Part shown: positions 1 to 5,872 of the stretch, piece after piece
Numbering within the stretch: the first letter of the stretch is position 1
How the letters are laid out: each line of letters opens with the position of its first letter
Source: Bacillota bacterium
GTDB lineage: Bacteria; Bacillota; Dethiobacteria; Dethiobacterales; Dethiobacteraceae
Direction: 5' to 3'
NCBI GenBank assembly: GCA_012800215.1
Contig: JAAZJT010000180.1
Span: 1-5,880, forward strand
DNA: 5,880 bases
The notes under the pieces: model-generated
Database searches by the model: none
Told to the model about the DNA's origin: nothing
Seen by the model: the letters and a program-made list of their open reading frames with translations, nothing else
Translations under genes and position numbers: made by a program

Positions 1-186
1 AAGCGGGATATCCTCTGAAGAATTAAAAATATAGTCGTGAAATTCATCTTCAATATCTCTGCGTTTAAAAGGAGAGGGATCCCAGCTGTCGTAAACATCA
101 TCATAGTCATCGAGGGATACTTCGATTAAATAATGTTGATTTTTTGCTTCAAATTTATAGAGATTTTGGAAATATCTTTTTCGCAT
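1..186 (-). CDS. Hypothetical acidic protein, N-terminal part (cut by window edge)
   Basis: This is a leftward open frame of 62 codons, starting with ATG at 186-184 and running off the left edge without a stop. The start is supported by an AAGGGTG Shine-Dalgarno sequence (199-193 on the minus strand) six bases upstream. The product begins MRKRYFQNLYKFEA and continues with an acidic, aromatic-rich stretch (residues about 22-37, LEVS-like strand then DDYDDVYDSWDP) and a mixed charged segment (KRRDIEDEFHDY). It has no signal peptide or membrane segment in the visible part, so it is probably cytoplasmic. The pattern resembles small conserved hypothetical proteins of Clostridia-type bacteria, but I do not recognise a named family and assign no function. 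It is transcribed divergently from the phosphate transporter operon. The total length is unknown. Confidence 0.72.
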   Translation of the reverse strand, partial: MRKRYFQNLYKFEAKNQHYLIEVSLDDYDDVYDSWDPSPFKRRDIEDEFHDYIFNSSEDIPL

Positions 187-221
187 CTGTTTCACCCTTG
201 CTTTATTGTTTTGGCACAAGC

Positions 222-251
222 GTTTTAGTGTTAAAAATATCCTTTTCGCAA
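222..251 (-). promoter_or_regulatory. Weak candidate promoter for the leftward gene
   Basis: On the minus strand TTGCGA is followed, 18 bases on, by TAAAAC, about 35 bases upstream of the leftward ATG. Both boxes are only partial matches to the sigma-A consensus. It is the best candidate I could find in the divergent region, but it may be chance in such AT-rich DNA. Confidence 0.2.
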
Positions 252-276
252 AAAGATTTTAATTAAACAAAAAGAC

Positions 277-285
277 TGATATAAT
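277..285 (+). promoter_or_regulatory. Extended -10 promoter for the transporter-uppP-ftsK-rodZ operon
   Basis: TGATATAAT is a perfect extended -10 element: a TG dinucleotide, one base, then the consensus TATAAT at 280-285. No good -35 box lies 16-18 bases upstream (only TTTTAA-like AT-rich sequence), which fits extended -10 promoters that depend less on a -35 contact. Predicted transcription start is near 291-293, leaving a leader of about 44 bases before the first gene. The AT-rich tract just upstream (251-270) could act as an UP element; that is inference. Confidence 0.6.
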
Positions 286-335
286 GAGAAATGAAAAAGT
301 GCCGTCCGTCATACACATAGTGTTGGGTGATAATT

Positions 336-1316
336 TTGTCCACACTATTCGTCCTAATGTTGGGGCTGTTATTATTTTTAGGAGGCTTGCGCTTGCTTGC
401 GGATGGTCTTGAATCTCTAAGCGGTTCCTCTTTTGCTGCGGCGCTGCAGTACTTTACGCAGACGAGGTTTACTGCTTTTTGCTGTGGACTTATTTTTACT
501 GCGTTCACGCAGAGTAGTTCTCTGACCACTGTAATTGTTGTAGGAGTTGTAGAGTCTGGCTTAATAGAATTAAAAGAAGCTATAGCTGTAATTATCGGTG
601 CCAACGTTGGGACCACAATTACAGGCCAGTTGCTGTCATTTCAGTTATTTGATTATGCTTTACCATTAGCAGCAGTAGGCATAATTTTAGCCTTTTGTAG
701 TAATAGCTATACTAGAAATACCGGTAGAGCTCTCATCGGTTTCAGTGTTCTCTTATTTGGACTAAAAACAATGAGTACGGCTTTAGAGCCACTTGCAAAT
801 ATGCCTTTTTTTGTTTCTATGTTTTCTTTGGCATCACGTCATCCTTTGCTTGGTGTTGCAGCTGGTGCTGTAATTACTTCTCTTATCCAAAGTTCAAGTG
901 CCGTGGTGGGAATGGTGCTTGCACTTGCCAATAGTGGAGCTTTATCACTGCCGGCAGGTGTTGCCATTGCTATAGGGGCTGACGTCGGCACTTGTGCGAC
1001 CTCCCTGATAGCGAGCATTGGCAGCGGGTTATCAGCACGTCGGGCAGCTGTAGCCCATTTGCTTTTTAATCTGATTAGTGTGGTGTTAATTATACCCTTA
1101 TTTTCCCAATTCATTAAACTTGCAGCCATCTCGGCAGGCACACTGCCTCGCCAACTGGCTAATGCACATACTCTTTATAACATAAGCGGAGCCATTTTTT
1201 TACTATTATTTTTAACTCCATTTCAAAAATTGGTAGAAAAGCTAGTAAGGTCAAGCTATAATGAAAAAAAGAGGATTTACGACTTTTTTAACGAATTGAT
1301 ACGCAAATGGTTCTAA
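336..1316 (+). CDS. Na+/Pi cotransporter family membrane protein, short form without PhoU domain
   Basis: This is an inner-membrane protein of the type II sodium/phosphate cotransporter family (NptA/YjbB-like), which moves inorganic phosphate across the membrane with Na+. Two homologous halves are visible. The first carries TQSSS (Q59-S62) followed by GANVGTT (88-94), and the second IQSSS (Q185-S188) followed by GADVGTC (214-220). These QSSS repeats are the family signature and line the substrate site. Later helices contain AHLLFN (240-245) and AHTLYN (277-282), also typical. The protein ends at 326 residues with a short basic tail and lacks the cytoplasmic PhoU-like domain found in many bacterial relatives of about 550 residues. 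The chosen start is TTG at 336, because GGGTGAT (325-331) is spaced well for it. GTG at 327 in the same frame (329 residues) has almost no ribosome binding site but is a possible alternative. It is the first gene of the operon. Family assignment is strong; transport direction and true substrate are not shown by sequence. Confidence 0.9.
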   Translation: MSTLFVLMLGLLLFLGGLRLLADGLESLSGSSFAAALQYFTQTRFTAFCCGLIFTAFTQSSSLTTVIVVGVVESGLIELKEAIAVIIGANVGTTITGQLLSFQLFDYALPLAAVGIILAFCSNSYTRNTGRALIGFSVLLFGLKTMSTALEPLANMPFFVSMFSLASRHPLLGVAAGAVITSLIQSSSAVVGMVLALANSGALSLPAGVAIAIGADVGTCATSLIASIGSGLSARRAAVAHLLFNLISVVLIIPLFSQFIKLAAISAGTLPRQLANAHTLYNISGAIFLLLFLTPFQKLVEKLVRSSYNEKKRIYDFFNELIRKWF

Positions 1317-1336
1317 TTGAGGCAGGAGGAGTCTAT

Positions 1337-2125
1337 ATGGGTGCCATTCAAGCAATTATACTAGGTATTATTCAGGGTTTAACAGAGTTTTTTCCAGTGT
1401 CTAGCTCAGGTCACTTAGTTATTTTTCAGCAACTGTTAGGTATCCAGGAGAGTGGTATTACTTTTGAAGTAATGGTCCATTTTGCCACACTCCTTTCTGT
1501 TATATGTGTTTTTTGGCGTGACATAGTCCGAATTGCAACTAATTTTAGGCATGAAAAACAAGAACGCCATTTTGTACTGATGCTCATACTGGGCACTATC
1601 CCTACTGGTTTAATGGGGGTTTTTTTCAACGATTTTTTTACAAACCTTTACGATAGCCCACTTGTTACGGGCTTCATGCTGCTTTTTACCGGGATGCTCC
1701 TATTTACACTTACACGCCTTACTCCTGGTCATAAGCAAGAACTTTCTATGACTGCAGCAGACGCCTTGTTAATTAGTGTGGCTCAGGGAATTGCTATCAT
1801 TCCCGGCATTTCTCGTTCCGGCTCCACCATTACAGCTGCTCTATGGCGTGGTTTAGACCGTGAAACGGCTGTTCGCTTTTCTTTTCTTGTTTCTATTCCT
1901 GTCATTTTGGGAGCTACTGTTTTTGAATTAAAAGATTTTGCCCTAAGTGGCTTTTCTGGACTTAACAGCAGCATTTGCTGGGGGGCGGGAGCTGCTTTTG
2001 CAGCTGGCATTTTTGCTATCCGTACTTTTGTGAAATTCCTGCAGAAAGGAAAATTTTACTACTTTGCTTATTACTGCTGGTTTGCCGGAGCGGTAACTAT
2101 TCTTTATAATTTGCTGGCAAATTAA
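1337..2125 (+). CDS. uppP: Undecaprenyl-diphosphatase UppP (BacA)
   Basis: UppP is an integral membrane phosphatase (EC 3.6.1.27) that removes a phosphate from undecaprenyl diphosphate on the outer face of the membrane. This regenerates the lipid carrier used for peptidoglycan and other wall polymers, and overproduction gives bacitracin resistance. Family motifs are clear: the (E/Q)xxxE motif as Q13-GLT-E17, running into FFPVSSSGHL (18-27), and the second motif PGISRSGST (156-164), which supplies the catalytic Ser and Arg. Hydrophobic helices cover most of the 262 residues, the usual length for the family. The ATG at 1337 was chosen because AGGAGGAG (1324-1331) lies seven bases upstream. An in-frame ATG at 1307 overlaps the stop of the preceding gene and has no such site. 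It sits 20 bp after the phosphate transporter and 29 bp before ftsK, so it is cotranscribed. Confidence 0.96.
   Translation: MGAIQAIILGIIQGLTEFFPVSSSGHLVIFQQLLGIQESGITFEVMVHFATLLSVICVFWRDIVRIATNFRHEKQERHFVLMLILGTIPTGLMGVFFNDFFTNLYDSPLVTGFMLLFTGMLLFTLTRLTPGHKQELSMTAADALLISVAQGIAIIPGISRSGSTITAALWRGLDRETAVRFSFLVSIPVILGATVFELKDFALSGFSGLNSSICWGAGAAFAAGIFAIRTFVKFLQKGKFYYFAYYCWFAGAVTILYNLLAN
2082..2110 (+). promoter_or_regulatory. Candidate internal sigma-A promoter for ftsK-rodZ
   Basis: Within the last codons of uppP, TTGCCG (2082-2087) is followed after exactly 17 bases by a perfect TATAAT (2105-2110). The -35 box matches TTGACA at four of six positions. Predicted start is near 2117, giving a leader of about 38 bases before the ftsK ATG at 2155. 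The hexamers also encode part of the UppP C-terminus, so chance is possible. The exact spacing and perfect -10 box make it credible as a second promoter that would uncouple ftsK and rodZ from the upstream genes. Confidence 0.45.
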
Positions 2126-2154
2126 TAAAAAAAGTGCTTAAGAGGGTGGGATTT

Positions 2155-4461
2155 ATGGCGGTTCAAGATATGCGAGATGAAATTAAGCAGCAGGTGAAGG
2201 CCATCCTCATCATAGCTTTGGCAGCTCTTGGTTTTGCCTCTTTACTTTTTCCTCGGCAAACTGGAGAAGTTGGTATGTTTTTTAATAATGTGTTGCGGAT
2301 GCTAACAGGTGAACTATCACTTCTTTTACCTGTGCTGCTTGTTGCCAACAGCTTGCTTCATATTTTTCCCTGGAAAATACCAAATATAAAACAACGACGT
2401 ATTGGAATTATATTGTTTTTTGTTATTTTATTGGTTTATGCTCACTTACAAGTGATGGCGGAAGAAATTAACTTGCTAATGGATCTGGGTATTTTAAAAT
2501 CCAGTTTCCGCTTAGGGCTACAACAGCGAGGCGGAGGAGTACTTGGCTCAATTTTAGCCGTCGCTCTTTATTATCTGTTTCGTGATCTCGGCAGTCGCAT
2601 AATTCTTTTGGCTCTAGCCTTAATTGCCTTTTTATTGGTTACCAATATTTCTTTAGCTCAGTTATTGCAGACTACCAGTCGTTGCCTTTTGTTTTGTTTT
2701 CGCTTTGTTATTCGTTGCATAAAAATGATTGTTAAGTTTTTTCATTTTATTTTTACAGCGGAACCAGAGGAAGAACCTGAGCTGGAAACAGATACTACAG
2801 CTGTAAAATCATTTGAGACAGAAAAGGAAGATACTGATGATTACCAAACAGAGCTTCCTTTTGACCTTACAGAAGCAGCTGAGGTTGCGGTGGCAAAAGC
2901 ACCATCATATGTACACCAGGAAGTTTTAACAGCGCCTGCTGCTGTGGAAACAATACAAAAAGAACATAATCCTTTAATTTTAACGAAAGAGGACAAGCCT
3001 TCCGGTATTAACAGTGAACTACCACACGATAATTATAAGTTGCCACCGCTAAAACTGCTGGAGAAAGTACCTAAACATAAAGATAATCAATCTCAAAAAA
3101 AGTTAACAGAACGGGCAAAAGTATTGGAAAGGACACTGGAGAGCTTTGGTGTAAAAGCGCGTGTTATTGATGTTCAGTCAGGTCCTACAGTAACACGCTT
3201 TGAATTACAACCGGAAATAGGAGTTAAAGTAAGCAAGATAGTCTCCCTAGCTGATGATTTAGCACTAAATCTTGCTGCGGCCGATGTGAGGATTGAGGCA
3301 CCTATTCCGGGTAAAGCAGCCATTGGTATTGAAGTACCCAATAAAGTAATTGCGCCTGTCTATTTACGTGAAGTCTTGGAGGATCCCCAGTTTCAAAGTG
3401 CAGCTTCTGTATTGACAATTGCTCTTGGGAAAGATATAACGGGGACCCCTATTTTTGCAGATTTGATGAAAATGCCGCATTTATTAATTGCCGGTTCTAC
3501 AGGCTCCGGCAAGAGTGTTTGCCTAAATGTTCTAATCACAAGCATTTTGTTTAAAGCGCACCCTGATGAAGTAAAATTTGTCATGATAGATCCCAAAGTT
3601 GTTGAATTAAGTAATTTTAATGGTATTCCTCATTTATTAATGCCTGTAGTCACAGAACCTAAAAGAGCTTCCATCGCTTTAAAAAATATGCTCAAAGAAA
3701 TGACGCGTCGTTATGAAATGTTTGCTCATGAAAGTGTGCGCGACATTCACAGCTATAATGAAAAGATGAGACAGCAAAATGAAACAAAATCATTGTTGCC
3801 ATATATCGTTGTAATTATTGATGAATTGGCTGACTTGATGATGGTGGCGGCAGCTGATGTGGAGGATTCCATTGCCCGTTTGGCGCAAATGTCAAGGGCG
3901 GCAGGAATTCATCTTGTTATTGCAACGCAGCGCCCCTCTGTAGATGTTATTACTGGAGTAATTAAGGCCAATATTACTTCGCGTATTGCTTTCGCAGTAT
4001 CTTCTCAGGCGGATTCACGTACCATTCTTGATATGGGTGGAGCAGAAAAATTATTGGGTCGTGGCGATGCTTTATTTCACCCCATTGGCTTGGCAAAGCC
4101 TTTTCGGATTCAAGGTGCTTTTATCAATGAACGAGAGTTAAATAGTTTATTAGAATATATTAAATCCCAGGGAGAACCAACTTTTGACGAGCAGCTGCTG
4201 CCGGAAGAAGATGAAAATGAAGATTTCTATGAAGAGGATGAATTGTTCCCGGAGGCAGTAATGCTGTTTGCAGAAGCAGGAACAGCTTCTATTTCTTTAT
4301 TGCAAAGACGTTTACGTATTGGTTACACCCGAGCAGCGCGCATGGTTGATGATATGGAGAGGCGCGGCTTTATTGGACAATTCGAAGGTAGTAAAGCAAG
4401 GGAAGTTTTAATTACGCCGGAACAGGTCAAAAAACTACTTATTGACCGTGATAATTCATAA
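2155..4461 (+). CDS. ftsK: DNA translocase FtsK/SpoIIIE
   Basis: This is a septum-located, ATP-driven DNA pump that clears or transports chromosomal DNA through the closing division (or sporulation) septum. Residues about 14-172 form an N-terminal membrane domain with four or five hydrophobic helices. A Cys- and aromatic-rich amphipathic segment (about 176-200) and an acidic linker (about 201-293) follow. The alpha domain starts near Y294 (YKLPPL). The RecA-like motor carries Walker A GSTGSGKS (447-454) and Walker B VVIIDE (552-557, D556/E557). The gamma winged-helix domain, which reads polar DNA sequences, occupies about 697-768 with RRLRIGYTRAARMVDDME. Length is 768 residues, close to Bacillus SpoIIIE. 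ATG 2155 is preceded by GAGGG (2142-2146) eight bases upstream; GTG at 2134 would add seven residues but lacks a site. Sequence does not distinguish a vegetative FtsK role from a sporulation SpoIIIE role. Nothing appears broken. Confidence 0.96.
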   Translation: MAVQDMRDEIKQQVKAILIIALAALGFASLLFPRQTGEVGMFFNNVLRMLTGELSLLLPVLLVANSLLHIFPWKIPNIKQRRIGIILFFVILLVYAHLQVMAEEINLLMDLGILKSSFRLGLQQRGGGVLGSILAVALYYLFRDLGSRIILLALALIAFLLVTNISLAQLLQTTSRCLLFCFRFVIRCIKMIVKFFHFIFTAEPEEEPELETDTTAVKSFETEKEDTDDYQTELPFDLTEAAEVAVAKAPSYVHQEVLTAPAAVETIQKEHNPLILTKEDKPSGINSELPHDNYKLPPLKLLEKVPKHKDNQSQKKLTERAKVLERTLESFGVKARVIDVQSGPTVTRFELQPEIGVKVSKIVSLADDLALNLAAADVRIEAPIPGKAAIGIEVPNKVIAPVYLREVLEDPQFQSAASVLTIALGKDITGTPIFADLMKMPHLLIAGSTGSGKSVCLNVLITSILFKAHPDEVKFVMIDPKVVELSNFNGIPHLLMPVVTEPKRASIALKNMLKEMTRRYEMFAHESVRDIHSYNEKMRQQNETKSLLPYIVVIIDELADLMMVAAADVEDSIARLAQMSRAAGIHLVIATQRPSVDVITGVIKANITSRIAFAVSSQADSRTILDMGGAEKLLGRGDALFHPIGLAKPFRIQGAFINERELNSLLEYIKSQGEPTFDEQLLPEEDENEDFYEEDELFPEAVMLFAEAGTASISLLQRRLRIGYTRAARMVDDMERRGFIGQFEGSKAREVLITPEQVKKLLIDRDNS

Positions 4462-4485
4462 CAACAAATTGGATGGGGTGAAAAA

Positions 4486-5334
4486 ATGTCTTCTGGAATC
4501 GGTCAAGAATTAAAACAGGCTCGAGAAGCGCTGGGCTTATCATTTGAAGAAATAACTGAACGATCAATGATCCCGAAAAAATATTTAAATGCGCTGGAAA
4601 AAGAGCAGTTTTCCCTTTTCCCAGGTGAGGTTTATGCCAAAGGGGCTCTTCGTAAATATGCCACTATTTTAGGCTTAGACGCCCAGGGGTTAATCACGCG
4701 TTATAATAATTACAAGACAGGAAGTAAAGAAGCAGAAGAATCTGCAGAAATTTTTTCTCAGGAAACTGCACCGGTTAGCGAAAAACAATCTGTTAAACAG
4801 AATGTGGTTGACAGTGGGAAAATACAAAAATCTACTCGGCTGCTGCTAACAATTTTAATTATTTTAGGCTTACTAACAGCTGCATATTTCATTTTTAGAC
4901 AAACAATGACAGCTGATCCCCAACCAAATAATCCACCCATAAACAATGCAGAAGACGAAAACAGAGATCCTGAAACCGGAGACGAAAATATTGAAGAAGA
5001 AATAACGGAGCCGGAGGATGAAGAACCAGCGCCACCACCGGTTACTGTGACACGAGACCCAAACACTGATGAAGTCCGTTTCCTGGTTGCCAATGCAGAC
5101 CAATTGACAGCTGAACTAGTTTTTACGGATGCCTGCTGGATTAGAATTATTGCTGATGGTAATAAAGTACTTTCCGGCACTTTTCGATCAAACCAGAACG
5201 CCACAGCTGCAGAGGAAATGAGTATTCGCTTAGGTAATCCGCCCGCCATTTCATTAAAAATTAACGGGCAGGAGGTTCAGCTGCCTGATACACGTTATGC
5301 TTACACCCTTACCATAGTCCGAGTAGAAGAATAA
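4486..5334 (+). CDS. rodZ: RodZ-like cytoskeletal adaptor (HTH, TM, DUF4115)
   Basis: RodZ is a bitopic membrane protein that binds the actin-like MreB through its cytoplasmic helix-turn-helix domain and helps keep rod shape by tying MreB to the elongation machinery. The 282-residue product has the full architecture. An Xre-type HTH_25 domain spans about 5-70 (LKQAREALGLSFEEI, then the characteristic FPGEVYAKGALRKYA at 45-59). A polar juxtamembrane stretch precedes one hydrophobic helix (about 118-137). An acidic, proline-rich linker follows (about 143-190), and a beta-rich C-terminal DUF4115 domain (about 196-280) includes CWIRIIADG and an SLKINGQEV-like strand. The absence of a signal peptide and a single central helix predict an N-in, C-out topology. 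ATG 4486 has GGGGTG (4475-4480) upstream. It lies 24 bp after ftsK and is the last gene before a terminator. In many Firmicutes rodZ (ymfM) also lies near spoIIIE, but there followed by pgsA, which is absent here. Direct DNA regulation by the HTH is possible but less likely. Confidence 0.92.
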   Translation: MSSGIGQELKQAREALGLSFEEITERSMIPKKYLNALEKEQFSLFPGEVYAKGALRKYATILGLDAQGLITRYNNYKTGSKEAEESAEIFSQETAPVSEKQSVKQNVVDSGKIQKSTRLLLTILIILGLLTAAYFIFRQTMTADPQPNNPPINNAEDENRDPETGDENIEEEITEPEDEEPAPPPVTVTRDPNTDEVRFLVANADQLTAELVFTDACWIRIIADGNKVLSGTFRSNQNATAAEEMSIRLGNPPAISLKINGQEVQLPDTRYAYTLTIVRVEE

Positions 5335-5351
5335 CATCTAAAAAGTTTTAC

Positions 5352-5386
5352 AAAAAAGTTACGCAGGTACTTGTGTAACTTTTTTT
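5352..5386 (+). terminator. Intrinsic terminator after rodZ
   Basis: GTTACGCA (5358-5365) pairs with TGTGTAAC (5372-5379), including one G-U pair, around a six-base GGTACT loop. Six A residues before and T residues after extend the helix to about 14 bp, and a seven-T run completes the signal. It lies 17 bases past the rodZ stop. Because the stem is flanked by A and T runs on both sides it could also work on the other strand, though no leftward gene is visible downstream of it. Confidence 0.88.
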
Positions 5387-5503
5387 GTTCCAAAGTTTCC
5401 AGGCAGACGAAACACCAAGGTAATAGATCTGCAACTTGTGGGTTAAAATAACTATTTGAAAGCAGTCAGAGGCTAAAGGAAAAGTTTAAAACAGGAGGGC
5501 ACC
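5387..5503. other. Spacer between terminator and ATPase gene, no clear promoter
   Basis: This 117-bp stretch has no open reading frame worth calling. It must hold the promoter of the following gene if the upstream terminator is efficient, but I find only partial boxes: TAAAAT at 5444-5449 with no -35 partner, and TTGAAA at 5456-5461 with no -10 at 16-18 bases. AGGAGG at 5493-5498 is the ribosome binding site of the next gene. Confidence 0.5.
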
Positions 5504-5782
5504 ATGAATTGGAATCAGGTTGTTTTTCATACAGGTAATGAGGAACTGCAACGTTTTATCCATCTTAGCATATTAGCTACAAAGTTAGGGATCCCCTTAC
5601 ACTTTCATGTAGAGGGACAGCGCGGCACGGGCAAAACAACTTTAATTCGTGCAGCCAAAACTTGTCTGCCGGCTATTAAGAGAGTTGCAAATTGTTTATA
5701 TAACTGCGATCCAGCAGCACCACATTGTCCTGAACATCGTCAGCTCATGGAACTGTGTCAAGGCCGGAACAAAAGTTCCTAA
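5504..5782 (+). pseudogene. ChlI-like AAA+ ATPase, 5' fragment disrupted by insertion
   Basis: The product starts MNWNQVVFHTGNEEL and resembles a group of Clostridia-type AAA+ ATPases related to the Mg-chelatase ChlI/BchI subunit; the cellular role of this group is not known to me. A Walker A, GQRGTGKT (38-45), is intact. A Cys/His-rich stretch follows at 64-78 (C64, C68, H74, C75, H78), which could bind a metal. The frame stops at only 92 residues. Walker B, sensor and lid regions, expected over a further 200 or more residues, are missing. Codons up to L84 (base 5755) look native. The last eight residues (CQGRNKSS) are encoded by sequence matching an insertion-element end that begins at 5756. 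ATG 5504 is well supported by AGGAGG five bases upstream. The gene is therefore a truncated 5' remnant, with its other part presumably beyond the element. A short natural protein is unlikely given the missing ATPase core. Confidence 0.72.
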
Positions 5783-5827
5783 AATCGCCGGTTTAAAAGT
5801 TCCGTTTTTAGCCGGATTGTTAACCAC
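5763..5827 (+). repeat. 24-bp-spaced direct repeats, putative transposase binding sites
   Basis: GCCGGAACAAAAGTTCC (5763-5779) recurs as GCCGGTTTAAAAGTTCC (5787-5803), 14 of 17 bases identical. A third GCCGG at 5811 keeps the exact 24-base period, although its remainder (to 5827) has diverged. The first copy contains an internal inverted repeat, GGAAC-AAAA-GTTCC. Such arrays at a transposon tip typically serve as transposase binding sites. Confidence 0.7.
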
Positions 5828-5854
5828 ATCCCTGAGAAACTTTAAGACGTATTC

Positions 5855-5872
5855 ACCTCCTTGTTAGGGGGT
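5855..5872 (+). promoter_or_regulatory. Hairpin that could sequester a Shine-Dalgarno sequence
   Basis: ACCTCC (5855-5860) can pair with GGGGGT (5867-5872) across a six-base TTGTTA loop, forming a six-pair stem with one G-U. The GGGGG arm could be the ribosome binding site of a transposase gene starting just beyond the window. The opposite arm contains TCACCTCCTT (5853-5862), identical to the anti-Shine-Dalgarno end of 16S rRNA; read on the minus strand it is a perfect AAGGAGGTGA. Neither strand has a usable start codon inside the window, so the role is inferred. Confidence 0.3.

Noticed and set aside
242..255. CTTTT-CGCA-AAAAG inverted repeat as operator or terminator
   Set aside because: It is a five-base stem made almost only of A/T pairs in an AT-rich region and is likely chance.
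263..616. Leftward 117-codon open frame over the promoter and the first gene
   Set aside because: It is antisense to a well-supported transporter gene, spans the operon promoter and has low-complexity Thr/Ser/Lys composition.
1307..1336. Upstream ATG start for uppP
   Set aside because: It would overlap the end of the preceding gene and lacks a ribosome binding site; the ATG at 1337 has AGGAGGAG at ideal spacing and matches the usual UppP N-terminus.
2134..2154. GTG start for ftsK
   Set aside because: There is no Shine-Dalgarno sequence upstream, and the intervening codons contain the GAGGG site that serves the ATG at 2155.
4758..5249. Leftward 163-codon open frame inside rodZ
   Set aside because: It is a shadow of the acidic, proline-rich linker codons: Ser/Gly/Val-rich on the opposite strand, with no family motif, while rodZ has complete domain architecture.
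5403..5432. Possible riboswitch or leader structure before the ATPase gene (GCAGA/TCTGC pairing)
   Set aside because: It is only a five-base stem with a 20-base loop, with no match to a known riboswitch core that I can recognise.
5763..5827. CRISPR-like repeat array
   Set aside because: There are only two good units of 17 bases with seven-base spacers, and they sit at a transposon-like tip; repeat and spacer sizes do not fit CRISPR.
5649..5867. Rightward 72-codon open frame overlapping the ATPase fragment
   Set aside because: It lies in another frame of the ATPase gene and runs across the element junction and repeat array; it has no ribosome binding site or recognisable motif.
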